This document shows positions 1-10,869 of a stretch of 64,000 nt of DNA, in pieces. The stretch's first letter is position 1; every line of letters begins with the position of its first letter. This DNA comes from Nocardioides_C sp963700955 (GTDB lineage: Bacteria; Actinomycetota; Actinomycetes; Propionibacteriales; Nocardioidaceae), in assembly GCA_963700955.1 (NCBI GenBank), contig CAVOZH010000008.1:310001-374000 (forward strand), written 5' to 3'. A program made the position numbers and the translations under genes. The notes under the pieces were generated by a model. That model had not been told where the DNA came from. It saw only the letters and a program-made list of their open reading frames with translations, and ran no database searches.

Positions 1-12
1 CGGAAGAAGTCC

Positions 13-1887
<1,875 letters not shown>

Positions 1888-1890
1888 GGA

Positions 1891-4207
1891 TCAGCAGCGG
1901 ACGCGGATCGTGCGGGTCCCGACCGGCACAGAGGTACGACGTACCGACCCGTCGGCCCCGACCAGGGTCAGCCTGACACCACGGTCGGTCGTCACCCGGA
2001 CCCGGCCGCAGCGCAGACCGGCCCGGCCGAGGTCCACGGAGACCGCCGCCACGTTGCGCAGGCGCAGCGTCACGAGCCGCCGGCCGTCCGGCGTCGACCC
2101 GAGCTTCCAGCGCAGCCCCTGCAGCACCGCGGGGAGCGGCTCCGCCACCGGAGTCGGGCCGAACCCGACCGTCTCGTGGCTGCGCTCGCGACGGGCGAAG
2201 GTGCGGGCCCGCACCTCCGCGAGGGCGCCTGCTCGCCGGTCCTCCGCGCGCACGCCGGTCACCCAGTAGGCGCCGGTGGCCCGGAGCCCGAGGTCCGGCC
2301 GGTCCAGGTGCGGGAACCACGAGAAGTCCACCCGCTCGGGGTTCCGTGTCCGGCGGGGACGCTCGAGGCCGTCCAGCACGGTGTCGAAGCGGTCCTGCGT
2401 CGCGAAGGCCATGTGGTCCTCGCCCGGGTAGCGCACGAACCGGTGACGCAGGCCCTGGTCGTCGAACCTGGCCATCTGGTCCTCCACCGAGACGAACGGG
2501 ACCAGCTGGTCCGCGGTGCCCTGCCCGACCCGGTAGGGGAGGTTGCGAGCGTTGCCGACGAGCGCCCCGGTGGCGCCGTCCTTCTCGCACCGCTCGTGGC
2601 GGAAGAGCGGGAGCCCGTGCTCCGGGTCGACCCCGCTGCCGCAGGCCGGAGGTCCCGCGAGAGCGACCGCGCCGGCGTACACATCGGGGTGCTGCAGGCC
2701 GAGCTTGTAGGCGGCGTACCCGCCCATCGAGTAGCCCGTCAGCTGCGTGCGCTCGACGTCGAGCCGGAAGGTCTGCGCAAGCCCACGCCACACCGACCAG
2801 AAGTCCACCTCGGCCTCGTCGAGGTACCAGCCGTCGGGGCCGTAGCCCAGCGTGCTCGCGCAGATGGAGCCGCGGTCCTCGCACAGCCGCTTCATCAGCC
2901 CCGGGTCGAGGGCGCCGTACTGGTTGTGGTTCACGCCGAGGGAGTGCAGCACCCAGGTGAGCGGCGCGCGCTTCGCAGCGCGTAGGTGGCGCGGCACGTA
3001 GACGGAGTAGGGCTGGATCCGGCCCGGGAAGTTGGGGCCCAGGTCGTTCCCGTTCTGCGCGTCGACGAGGACGCCGTCGCCGAGGTGGAGGCCGGAGACG
3101 TACCAGCGGTTGCTGTAGCCGCGGGGGCGGGGCTCTCGGGTCGTCCGCCTGTGCGGCCAGCCGGCTCCAGTCGACCCGCTGTGCGAAGGCCGAGACGTCC
3201 CCGCCGGCGAGTGCGTCCGCCTGATGGTCCTCCATCCAGAAGTTGCCGGTGACGAACCGCGCGAGGCCGTCGGCGCCGACCTGGTCGAACGGCGGGGTCT
3301 GCGCCGCCCGCTTCTCGAACGCCGCGACGAGCGCGTCGGTGCTTCCGCTGCGGAAGACCGGCGGCTCCTGCCGGACCCCGCGGAAGCCGACGTTGTACAG
3401 CCGGGTCATGCCCGGTGACGGCAGGCCGCCCGCCATGCTCGGAGTCGCGAGCGCCCGACCGGCGCCGTCTGCGAGCCCCGCCGCCACGCGGACGGTCCAG
3501 CGGTCCTGCGGCTGGAGGACCCGGCGCGGGAGGCGTACGACGAAGGAACGCGCGGCTTGGTCCACCGTGAGTGACCCGCCGACCTTCGTGATGTCGCGTG
3601 AACGGCCGGTCGCCAGGTCGACCAGCCAGGCCCCGCGGCTGGACACGACCAGCCCGGTGTCGATCCCCGGCGAGCTGACGCCTGCGTTCGCCGGCCAGGC
3701 GGCGGCACCGGTGGAGGTGTCCGCGTCCCGGTCGAAGGTCCACACCGCCATGGGCACGTCCGGGTCGGCCAGCGTCGTCCAGTCCACCCGCCAGTACGAC
3801 GCACGCCCGTCCAGGCCCACCGCCGTGCGGAAGATGTCGGCGCCGTTGTTGTGGGAGGGGCCCGACGGGTAGGTATAGACGCCTTGGGTCGGGGCGAGGT
3901 TGGTGGCGTAGGGGGCGCTGAAGCCCGCCAGGCTGCTCGGGCCATGGTCGTCGTACACGAAGTCGGTCCAGTAGGACGCTCCTCCGTGGAGCCGGCCGGT
4001 GCCTGACGTGCGGGGGAAGTACCCGTTGGAGAACGGCCAGCCGTCAGCTGCGGGAAGTCGCGGTTCTGCGGCCCGGGCGGCGGGTGGGGCGGAGTCCGGG
4101 AGGTCGCGAGGGGCCGCGGCAGCCGCCGAGGGCACGAGTCCGACCGCCGTGAGCGCGGCAAGAACGGTCAGGGACACGAGCACGGTGCGGGTGCGCGGTG
4201 ACGACAC
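1891..4207 (-). pseudogene. Secreted alpha/beta-hydrolase (esterase/S9-like), frameshifted
   Basis: A two-part secreted protein read in two frames. The GTG at 4207 opens a signal peptide (about 30 residues, ending in an Ala-rich stretch), followed by a beta-rich N-terminal domain of about 330 residues. The frame changes near 3115-3135, in a run of G and C bases. From there a different frame encodes an alpha/beta-hydrolase with nucleophile motif GYSMGG, the segment VPFVSVEDQ that may carry the acid, and GEDHMAF carrying the likely catalytic His. Removing one base from the five-C run (minus strand) joins the halves as DDPRAPPRGYSNRWY, so the gene carries one extra base. It is either a recent pseudogene or a homopolymer sequencing error. 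The substrate is unknown. Confidence 0.75.
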
Positions 4208-4310
4208 GTGGCTGGCTCCTCGATGGCGGTGGCCCCGAACGAGGCCGGGTCGTTGACCTCTCCAACTAGTGGGCGCCCATTAGGTCACGGCCCTATGCGC
4301 GGCGACCACG

Positions 4311-4316
4311 TAGCCT
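4311..4316 (+). promoter_or_regulatory. -10-like TAGCCT for a leaderless APH(6)-like gene
   Basis: TAGCCT ends 7 bases before the GTG at 4324, and no Shine-Dalgarno sequence precedes that GTG. This spacing suggests transcription starts at the start codon. No convincing -35 was seen. Confidence 0.4.
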
Positions 4317-4323
4317 CGCCTGC

Positions 4324-5250
4324 GTGCTGCCTTTCGACCTCCCGCCCGGCCTGCGTCGTCAGGCCGGGTTGGGCCCGCGATGGGTCTCGTGGCTCGACGA
4401 GCTGCCGCGCACGTTCGCGGGTGTGGTCGAGGAGTGGCAGCTGACCTACGACGGCTCTCCGAGGCACGGATGCGGCAGCCTCGTGATGCCGGTGCGCACG
4501 ACGGCAGGGCGACCCGCCGCGTTGAAGGTGGCCTTCCCCGACGACGAGAACGAGCACGAGCACCTCGCGCTCCAGCGCTGGCAGGGCGACGGCACGGTGC
4601 TGCTGTTGCGGGCCGACCCACACCGCTACGCCATGCTCCTGGAGCGACTGCATCCGGAGGACCTCATGCAGCTGTGGGACGTCGAGGCGTGCGAGGTCGT
4701 GGCCGGTTTCTACCAGCGCCTTCATGTGCCCGCCCTGCCACAGCTGCGCACGCTCACGTCGTACGTCGAACGCTGGAACACCGGCCTCGCGGCACTGCCG
4801 AAGGACGCGCCCATGCCACGGCGGCTCGTGGAGCAGGCGGTCGCCCTTGCCGGTGAGCTGCTGACCGACGACGCCAGCACCGGAACGATGATCCACGGCG
4901 ACCTGCACTACGAGAACGTGCTGGCAGCCGAACGTGAGCCGTGGCTGGTGATCGACCCCAAGCCGATGTCCGGCGACCCGCACTACGAGGTGGCGCCCCT
5001 GCTGTGGAACCGGTGGGACGAGGTGGTCGGCTCCGGACGGGTGCGGGAAAGCGTGCGACAGCGTTTCCACGCGGTCGTCGACGTGGCCGGTCTCGACGAG
5101 GCGCGGGCTCGTGCCTGGGTGGTGGTGCGCGCGCTGCACAACGCCTACTGGACGGTCGACGACGCGAGCTCGTTGGGTCGAGGTCTGAACGGCGAGGACC
5201 GCGAGTGGATCACGAGGATGGTGACGGTCGCCAAGGCCGTGCAGGACTGA
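4324..5250 (+). CDS. APH(6)-family aminoglycoside/hydroxyurea phosphotransferase
   Basis: Kinase-fold small-molecule phosphotransferase of the streptomycin 6-phosphotransferase/hydroxyurea phosphotransferase family (PF04655). The 308-residue protein has a short N-lobe with the Lys of AALKVAF, the catalytic loop HGDLHYENV (about residues 190-198), and the metal-binding segment IDPKPMSGDPHYEVAP followed by LLWNRWDE, which is typical of APH(6). GTG at 4324 fits a leaderless promoter at 4311-4316. It stands alone with no mobile-element genes nearby, so it looks like a chromosomal intrinsic gene, not an acquired cassette. Family membership is clear, but the actual substrate is not. Confidence 0.85.
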   Translation: MLPFDLPPGLRRQAGLGPRWVSWLDELPRTFAGVVEEWQLTYDGSPRHGCGSLVMPVRTTAGRPAALKVAFPDDENEHEHLALQRWQGDGTVLLLRADPHRYAMLLERLHPEDLMQLWDVEACEVVAGFYQRLHVPALPQLRTLTSYVERWNTGLAALPKDAPMPRRLVEQAVALAGELLTDDASTGTMIHGDLHYENVLAAEREPWLVIDPKPMSGDPHYEVAPLLWNRWDEVVGSGRVRESVRQRFHAVVDVAGLDEARARAWVVVRALHNAYWTVDDASSLGRGLNGEDREWITRMVTVAKAVQD

Positions 5251-5539
5251 CGGCAGCGGGATCCTGCTGGGCGCCGCGCTCTCGATGGTGCCCGCTGCTG
5301 TGCGGTGGGCGGAGTCGACCAGGGCGACGTACGCCCTCGAGTGCCTCCCGACGCGGCGGTCGTCCGAACCGTTTCGAGCCGTCAAAGGTAAAGCCAAGGC
5401 GGCGCCGGCGGGCAAACTGTCCCATTAGTGACCCGCAAACTACCGCCAAGTAGCGACGTGTTCTACGTTGTGTCGCAACAAGTCAAAACCCCTGCCCGGT
5501 GCGACATACAGTGCTGCGTAGGTAAGAACAGGGAGAGCG

Positions 5540-7372
5540 ATGTCTCAGAGGACCGTCAGCCCCGATCTCGCGGTTATCGAGAACCGGCCGCCGAATGTGG
5601 GGCGCCAGTTCTTCGACCGTGTCCAGAGCAGCCCCCACCGGGAGGCCTACCGTTTCCCGAAGGGGGACAAATGGGAGTCGGTGACCTGGCGGGAAGCCGG
5701 TGACCGGGTCACCCGCCTCGCCGCGGGCCTGGTGGCTCTCGGGGTCGAACCGGAGCAGCGCGTCGGGATCGCGTCGGCCACCCGCTACGAGTGGATCCTC
5801 GCCGACCTCGCCGTCATGTGCGCCGGCGCAGCCACCACCACGGTGTACCCCTCGACGATCGACGAGGACGTCGCCTACATCCTCGCCGACTCCGAGTGCC
5901 GCGTCGTCTTCGCCGAGGACAACGAGCAGATCGCCAAGCTCGTGGCACACCGCTCCGAGCTCCCGCACCTCACGAAGGTCGTGACCTTCGAGGGGACCAC
6001 CTCCGACGACGGCTGGGTGATCAGCCTGGCGGACCTCGAGCGGCTCGGTGAAGAGCGGCTCACCGCGGAGCCCGACGTCATCGAGCGGCGCGTGGAGCAG
6101 ACCAGGCCGGACTCGCTGGCGACCCTGATCTACACCTCCGGCACCACCGGCCGCCCCAAGGGCGTGCGGCTGCGCCACTCCTCGTGGACCTACGAGGGCG
6201 CTGCCATCGTCGCCCAGGACATCCTCTCGATGGACGACCTGCAGTTCCTGTGGCTGCCGATGGCCCACTCGTTCGGCAAGGTGCTGCTCTCGACCCAGCT
6301 GGCCATCGGCTTCCCCACCGCCGTGGACGGTCGCGTCGACAAGATCGTCGAGAACGCCGCAACCCTCCGGCCGACGTTCATGGGCGCCGCGCCCCGCATC
6401 TTCGAGAAGGCCCACGACCGCATCGTCTTGATGCAGAAGGCCGAGGGCGGTCTCAAGGAGAAGCTCTTCAACAAGGCGTTCGCGGTCGGTGTCGAGGTCG
6501 ATCGTCTCAAGCGGGAGGGCAAGCCGGTCCCGTTCCTGCTCGACAAGCAGTACGCCCTGTTCGACAAGCTCGTGTTCTCCAAGATCCGCGAGCGCTTCGG
6601 CGGCAGGGTCCGCTTCTTCATCTCCGGCGCAGCCGCGCTCAACCGTGAGGTCGCCGAGTGGTTCAACGCCGCCGGCATCCAGATCCTCGAGGGCTACGGC
6701 CTCACCGAGACCTCCGCCGGGTCGTTCGTGAACAAGCCGTGGTTGAACAAGTTCGGCACCGTCGGCCCGGTCTTCCCCCTCAGCGAGGTCAAGATCGCCG
6801 AGGACGGCGAGGTGCTGATCAAGGGCCCCGGCGTCATGGAGGGGTACCACAACCGGCCCGAGGAGACCGCTGAGACGCTGCAGGACGGGTGGCTCCACAC
6901 CGGCGACATCGGTGAGCTCGACGAGGACGGCTACCTGCGGATCACCGACCGCAAGAAGGACCTGTTCAAGACCTCTGGCGGCAAGTACATCGCCCCTTCG
7001 CAGATCGAGTCGACCTTCAAGGCAGTCTGCCCCTACGCCAGCCAGTTCCTCGTCCACGGCAACGACCGGAACTACTGCATCGCCCTGGTCACCCTCGACC
7101 CCGAGGCGATGACCGACTGGGCAGCCCAGAACGGGCTGGCGGGCGCGTCGTACGAGGAGATCGTCGCATCGGACCAGGCCAAGGCGATGGTCGGTGGCTA
7201 CATCGACGAGCTCAACCGGCGGCTCAACCGCTGGGAGACGATCAAGAAGTGGATCCTGCTGGACCACGACCTGAGCGTCGAGTCCGGGGAGCTCACCCCG
7301 TCGATGAAGGTCAAGCGCAAGGTCGTCGAGGGGAACTACAAGGACGAGATCGACGCTCTCTACAACGAGTGA
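5540..7372 (+). CDS. Long-chain fatty-acyl-CoA ligase (FadD15-like AMP-dependent synthetase)
   Basis: Activates long-chain fatty acids to acyl-CoA through an acyl-adenylate. The 610-residue protein has the AMP-binding P-loop YTSGTTGRPKGV (about residues 197-208), the gate/adenine segment GYGLTETSAG (about 388-397), the hinge region with HTGDIGELDEDGYL and ITDRKKDLFKTSGGKY, and the C-terminal lysine region (PSMKVKRK). Size and motifs match the FadD15/long-chain ACSL group. ATG at 5540 follows an AGGGAG ribosome site. The 289 bases upstream hold no gene. A GC-rich inverted repeat just downstream (7393-7424) probably ends the transcript. Confidence 0.93.
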   Translation: MSQRTVSPDLAVIENRPPNVGRQFFDRVQSSPHREAYRFPKGDKWESVTWREAGDRVTRLAAGLVALGVEPEQRVGIASATRYEWILADLAVMCAGAATTTVYPSTIDEDVAYILADSECRVVFAEDNEQIAKLVAHRSELPHLTKVVTFEGTTSDDGWVISLADLERLGEERLTAEPDVIERRVEQTRPDSLATLIYTSGTTGRPKGVRLRHSSWTYEGAAIVAQDILSMDDLQFLWLPMAHSFGKVLLSTQLAIGFPTAVDGRVDKIVENAATLRPTFMGAAPRIFEKAHDRIVLMQKAEGGLKEKLFNKAFAVGVEVDRLKREGKPVPFLLDKQYALFDKLVFSKIRERFGGRVRFFISGAAALNREVAEWFNAAGIQILEGYGLTETSAGSFVNKPWLNKFGTVGPVFPLSEVKIAEDGEVLIKGPGVMEGYHNRPEETAETLQDGWLHTGDIGELDEDGYLRITDRKKDLFKTSGGKYIAPSQIESTFKAVCPYASQFLVHGNDRNYCIALVTLDPEAMTDWAAQNGLAGASYEEIVASDQAKAMVGGYIDELNRRLNRWETIKKWILLDHDLSVESGELTPSMKVKRKVVEGNYKDEIDALYNE

Positions 7373-7392
7373 CGCGGTCGTAGTCCGCGCTC

Positions 7393-7424
7393 GGAGGCGC
7401 CGTCCCGTCGGGGGTGGCGCCTCC
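7393..7424 (+). terminator. Factor-independent-like terminator hairpin after the acyl-CoA ligase
   Basis: A perfect 9-bp inverted repeat, GGAGGCGCC/GGCGCCTCC, with a 14-base loop begins 20 bases after the ligase stop. No T-tract follows, as is common in high-GC actinobacteria. It separates the ligase from hemW. Confidence 0.6.
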
Positions 7425-7475
7425 AGCGCGTCCGGGGAGCGACCTTCCCAGGAAGTAGCCGTTGGGATCGCTCCC

Positions 7476-7481
7476 TAGGAT
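7476..7481 (+). promoter_or_regulatory. -10-like TAGGAT for leaderless hemW
   Basis: TAGGAT lies 6 bases before the GTG at 7488, with no Shine-Dalgarno sequence between, the spacing expected for a leaderless transcript. No clear -35. Confidence 0.45.
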
Positions 7482-7487
7482 GGAGCG

Positions 7488-8708
7488 GTGCCTTCCGCCC
7501 TGCCCGACGGCGACCCCGCGCCCGCCGACGGCACCCTCCCCGGCTCCGCGCTCGCCTCACTCGGTGAGCGGCCGTTCGGGTTCTACGTGCACGTGCCGTT
7601 CTGCACGGTGCGCTGCGGCTACTGCGACTTCAACACCTACACCGCTTCGGAGCTCGGGGGCGGTGTCTCGCGGGCGACGTACGCCGACTCCGCGATCGAG
7701 GAGATCCGCCTTGCGCGCAAGGTGCTCGGCGGCCGGGACCTGGCGGTGGAGACGGTCTTCTTCGGCGGAGGTACGCCGACCCTCCTCCCGCCGCGGGACC
7801 TGACCAGGATCGTCGCCACGATCGACGAGGAGTTCGGGCTGGCTCCGGGTGCGGAGGTCACCACCGAGTCCAACCCCGACAGCGTGACCGTCGACGACCT
7901 CGCCGTCCTGCGCGCAGGCGGCATCAACCGGATCTCGTACGGCATGCAGTCGGCGGTGCCGCGCGTGCTCGCAGTGCTCGACCGGACCCATGACCCGGCC
8001 CGGGTGCCCCAGGTGGTGTCGTGGGCCCGCGAGGTCGGCTTCGACGAGGTGAGCCTGGACCTGATCTACGGGACGCCGGGGGAGAGCCTCGCCGACTGGG
8101 AGGCGTCGCTGTCGAGCGCGCTGGCCTGCGCCCCGGACCATCTGTCGGCCTACGCGTTGATCGTCGAGGACGGCACGGCGCTCGCCCGGCGGATCCGCCG
8201 CGGCGAGGTGGCGCTGCCCGACGACGACGACCTCGCCGACAAGTACCTCGCCGCCGACGAGGCGCTCGTGCGGGCAGGGCTGGAGTGGTACGAGGTCTCG
8301 AACTGGTCGACCTCGCCACGGACCCGCTGTCGCCACAACGAGCTCTACTGGACCGGCGCAGACTGGTGGGGGGTGGGGCCGGGAGCGCACTCGCACGTCG
8401 GCGGGGTGCGCTGGTGGAACGTCAAGCACCCCGCCGCCTACGCCACTCGGATCGGGCAGGGGACCAGTCCTGCGCACGGGCGGGAGACGCTCGACGCCGA
8501 GACGCGTCGGGTCGAGCAGGTGCTGCTCGAGATCCGGCTGCGCGACGGTCTGAGGGTCGACGTACTCGACGACGCCGGCCGTGCAGCACTGACCGCTCAG
8601 GTCGAGGACGGCCTGGTCGAGCCCGACGCGCTGGAGCGTGGGCGTGTGGTACTCACTCTTCGCGGTCGGCTACTCGCCGACGCGGTTGTCCGGGCGCTGC
8701 TGCCCTGA
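7488..8708 (+). CDS. hemW: Radical SAM heme chaperone HemW
   Basis: Radical-SAM protein that binds heme and is thought to insert it into haemoproteins; formerly annotated as oxygen-independent coproporphyrinogen III oxidase. The 406-residue protein has the cluster motif CTVRCGYC (about residues 39-46, CxxxCxxC form), the downstream FFGGGTPTLL motif (about 90), QSAVPRVL and DLIYGTPGES segments, and a C-terminal HemW domain. True HemN enzymes carry an extra N-terminal extension that is absent here. GTG at 7488 is chosen because of the TAGGAT element 6 bases upstream. lepA and hemW often lie near each other upstream of hrcA in actinobacteria, as here. Confidence 0.93.
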   Translation: MPSALPDGDPAPADGTLPGSALASLGERPFGFYVHVPFCTVRCGYCDFNTYTASELGGGVSRATYADSAIEEIRLARKVLGGRDLAVETVFFGGGTPTLLPPRDLTRIVATIDEEFGLAPGAEVTTESNPDSVTVDDLAVLRAGGINRISYGMQSAVPRVLAVLDRTHDPARVPQVVSWAREVGFDEVSLDLIYGTPGESLADWEASLSSALACAPDHLSAYALIVEDGTALARRIRRGEVALPDDDDLADKYLAADEALVRAGLEWYEVSNWSTSPRTRCRHNELYWTGADWWGVGPGAHSHVGGVRWWNVKHPAAYATRIGQGTSPAHGRETLDAETRRVEQVLLEIRLRDGLRVDVLDDAGRAALTAQVEDGLVEPDALERGRVVLTLRGRLLADAVVRALLP

Positions 8709-8713
8709 GCGGC

Positions 8714-8719
8714 TATCGT
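8714..8719 (+). promoter_or_regulatory. -10-like TATCGT for the DUF2510/DUF4870 gene
   Basis: TATCGT lies 6 bases before the GTG at 8726, again leaderless-type spacing, in the 17-base gap after hemW. Confidence 0.35.
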
Positions 8720-8725
8720 TCGCCT

Positions 8726-9286
8726 GTGAACGATCCGTACGACCCCGCCGGCTCGCCCGGCCAGGCGCCCGCCGGCTGGTACCCCGACCCGGTCCACGGC
8801 GGACAACGATGGTGGGACGGCCGCTCCTGGGGACCGCACGCCCCAGCGGCGCCTGCCTGGCCCGACGCGCACGCCGCCGCTGCGCCCGTGAACGTGTCCG
8901 AGGACCGCACCTGGGCGATGTGGTCGCACCTGGGTCCCCTGCTGGTGGGCGTGGGGGCGATGCTCGTGACCGCAGGAGCGCTGTCGATCTTCGCGTTCGT
9001 GTTCCCGCTCGTGGTGATGAACACGGTCGGCGGCCGTTCGCCGCGTGTGCGCGCCCACGCCGTGGAGTCGCTGAACTTCCAGCTGTCGATCCTGCTCTAC
9101 TCCATGAGCCTGCTGCTCCTGATGCTTCTCGTCGCCGTGGTCACCTTCGGACTCGGGCTGGTCCTGATGATCCCCGCCCTCGTCGGACTGGGGGTCTTCG
9201 AGGTGGTCGTGATGATCATCGCCTCGGTGCGGGCGTCCAACGGTGGGTTCTACCGCTACCCGCTCAGCATCCGCTTCATCCCCTGA
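8726..9286 (+). CDS. DUF2510-DUF4870 membrane protein
   Basis: A 186-residue membrane protein of unknown function. Residues about 16-35 form a DUF2510-type motif (GWYPDPVHGGQRWWDG). A DUF4870/Tic20-like domain follows from about residue 58 (WAMWSHLGPLLVG, then RAHAVESLNFQLSI) with three hydrophobic helices. DUF2510 domains usually sit at the cytoplasmic N-terminus of actinobacterial membrane proteins. GTG at 8726 is the only start that retains the DUF2510 motif and matches the upstream TATCGT. It faces another DUF4870 gene (9314-9802) tail to tail, so the two are likely paralogues. Role unknown. Confidence 0.85.
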   Translation: MNDPYDPAGSPGQAPAGWYPDPVHGGQRWWDGRSWGPHAPAAPAWPDAHAAAAPVNVSEDRTWAMWSHLGPLLVGVGAMLVTAGALSIFAFVFPLVVMNTVGGRSPRVRAHAVESLNFQLSILLYSMSLLLLMLLVAVVTFGLGLVLMIPALVGLGVFEVVVMIIASVRASNGGFYRYPLSIRFIP

Positions 9287-9313
9287 CCGCAGGCGAGGAG
9301 CCGCGCGACCCGA

Positions 9314-9802
9314 TCAGCGGATGACGCGGAAGATGGCGGGGTACCGGTAGTCCTGGTACTGCGAGGCCTGCACCGTGGCCAGGATCATGAACACCACCCA
9401 CGCGATGCCCACGAGCGGGAGCAGCACGATGCCGACCAGGATGAAGATCGAGAGGCCGGCCACAGCGAAGTAGACGAGATAGGCGATCTGGAAGTTCAAC
9501 GCCTCCTTGCCCTGCCTGTCGAGAAACGGCGAGCGTTCCCTGAACACCAGCCACACGACGAGCGGCGCGATGAAGCCGAGGACCAGCGGGCCGAGGTGCG
9601 CCCCGATCGCCCAGAGCTTCTCGTCCTCCTGGCGCATCGGTGGAGCAGGTTGGTGGCCGGCGGCCGGAGGAACGGGCTGGCCGGGCGGCTGCCCGGAAGA
9701 CTGTGCAGAAGGCTGCCCGGGTGGTGGCCCGGGTGGCGGCCCGGAGGGCTGGCCCGACTGCGGCTCAGGCGGCTGCTCCGGCGGTTGAGGCCCTGTGGTC
9801 AT
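9314..9802 (-). CDS. Pro-rich DUF4870 membrane protein
   Basis: A 162-residue protein with a cytoplasmic N-terminal tail of about 55 residues made almost entirely of Pro, Gly, Gln and Ser. A DUF4870 domain follows: DEKLWAIGAHLGPLVLG, then DRQGKEALNFQIAY, and two further hydrophobic segments ending QDYRYPAIFRVIR. This is the usual bacterial Tic20-like core of three to four helices. ATG at 9802. Function is unknown. Compared with its neighbour at 8726-9286 it has the Pro/Gly tail in place of DUF2510. Confidence 0.85.
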   Translation of the reverse strand: MTTGPQPPEQPPEPQSGQPSGPPPGPPPGQPSAQSSGQPPGQPVPPAAGHQPAPPMRQEDEKLWAIGAHLGPLVLGFIAPLVVWLVFRERSPFLDRQGKEALNFQIAYLVYFAVAGLSIFILVGIVLLPLVGIAWVVFMILATVQASQYQDYRYPAIFRVIR

Positions 9803-9838
9803 GGGTCCAGTGAAGCATCCGGTGGCAGTCGTCCGCAG

Positions 9839-10684
9839 TCAGTCGACGGTGACGAAGTCGATCAGCTCCTCGACCCTGCCGAGCAGAGCGGGCTCGAGGT
9901 CGGCGTACGAGCGGACCTTCGACAGGATGTGCTTCCACGCGCGGGCGATGTCCGCCTGGTCCCGGTGCGGCCACCCGCGGCTCTGGCACACGCCGCGCTT
10001 CCACTCGACGTTGCGGGGGATCGCCGGCCACTGCTCCATGCCGAGGCGGTCCGGCTTCACCGCCTGCCAGATGTCGATGAAGGGGTGGCCGACGATGAGC
10101 ACGTGCTTGCCGACGGGACTCTTGGCGATCGAGCTCGCGATCCGGCTCTCCTTGGACCCGGCGACGAGGTGGTCGACGAGCACGCCGACCTTGCGCTCGG
10201 GTCCGGGCCGGAAGTCGCGCAGGTGCTCGGCGAGGTCGTCGACGCCCTCGATGTACTCGACGACGACGCCCTCGACCCGGAGGTCGTCACCCCAGACCTT
10301 CTCGACCAGCTCGGCGTCGTGCCGGCCCTCGACGAAGATCCGGCTCGCTCGCGCCACGCGGGCCTTCGTCCCCGGCACCGCGATCGAGCCGGAGGCCGTG
10401 TGGGTCTTCTGCGCCGGTCCCTTGCGTGCGGGTGGCTTGAGGATGACCGGCACGCCCTCGAGGAGGAACCCAGGACCGAGGGGGAAGGTGCGCCGCTTGC
10501 CGCGCCGGTCCTCGAGGTCCACCGTCATCAGGTCGCGGTCGACGGCGACGATCTCGCCGCACCAGTCCGTGGTGACCTCCTCCAGGACCAGCCCCTTGTC
10601 GGCCTCGATCTCGACGGACCGGCCGCGCTTGGGGGCACGCCAGTCGGTGTTGAGGACGTCGGAGCCGTAGCGGTCGAAGGACAT
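9839..10684 (-). CDS. DUF3097 family protein
   Basis: A 281-residue protein of the actinobacteria-restricted DUF3097 family, with no established function. It has an N-terminal beta-rich part (DWCGEIVAVDRDLMTVDLED) and a C-terminal alpha/beta part containing FVEGRHDAELVEKVWGDDL and VGVLVDHLVAGSKESRIA. These segments resemble a Toprim-like fold (acidic residues in EGRHD and LVDHLV), but that is my inference. ATG at 10684 is preferred over an in-frame TTG three codons upstream. Divergent from 10870-11322 across a large inverted repeat. Confidence 0.88.
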   Translation of the reverse strand: MSFDRYGSDVLNTDWRAPKRGRSVEIEADKGLVLEEVTTDWCGEIVAVDRDLMTVDLEDRRGKRRTFPLGPGFLLEGVPVILKPPARKGPAQKTHTASGSIAVPGTKARVARASRIFVEGRHDAELVEKVWGDDLRVEGVVVEYIEGVDDLAEHLRDFRPGPERKVGVLVDHLVAGSKESRIASSIAKSPVGKHVLIVGHPFIDIWQAVKPDRLGMEQWPAIPRNVEWKRGVCQSRGWPHRDQADIARAWKHILSKVRSYADLEPALLGRVEELIDFVTVD

Positions 10685-10738
10685 GTTCGCCAACGCTAGG
10701 CGCGCTCGGCGGCTCGGGGTACGCGACGCGCCGTGGTG

Positions 10739-10794
10739 CCCCGGTCGTGTGGGTCACGCCTCCCTATGGGGAGGGCGCACCCACACGACCGGGG
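10739..10794. repeat. Large inverted repeat: 16-bp perfect stem with a second inner stem
   Basis: Bases 10739-10754 (CCCCGGTCGTGTGGGT) are exactly complementary to 10779-10794. Inside the stem, CCTCCC (10759-10764) pairs with GGGAGG (10769-10774) around a 4-base TATG loop, so nearly the whole 56 bases can fold as one hairpin. It lies upstream of both divergent neighbours and so is not a normal terminator for either. It may be a stray REP/MITE-like palindrome, an operator, or the terminator of an unannotated short RNA. Confidence 0.8.
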
Positions 10795-10801
10795 GCCGCG
10801 C

Positions 10802-10834
10802 CCGGGCCTGAGCCCCGGGCCTGAGCCCCGGGCC
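10802..10834. repeat. 13-bp tandem direct repeat (2.5 copies)
   Basis: The unit ccgggcctgagcc occurs at 10802-10814 and 10815-10827, with a partial third copy (ccgggcc) at 10828-10834. It sits directly beside the 16-bp-stem palindrome and before the start of the downstream gene. Confidence 0.75.
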
Positions 10835-10869
10835 GTGACCTGATGCCCGATATGGGACATGATCGGGCG

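Noticed and set aside
5483..7267. Long minus-strand open frame of nearly 600 codons opposite the acyl-CoA ligase
   Set aside because: It is the antisense shadow of a clear AMP-forming ligase in GC-rich DNA; it has no domain motifs.
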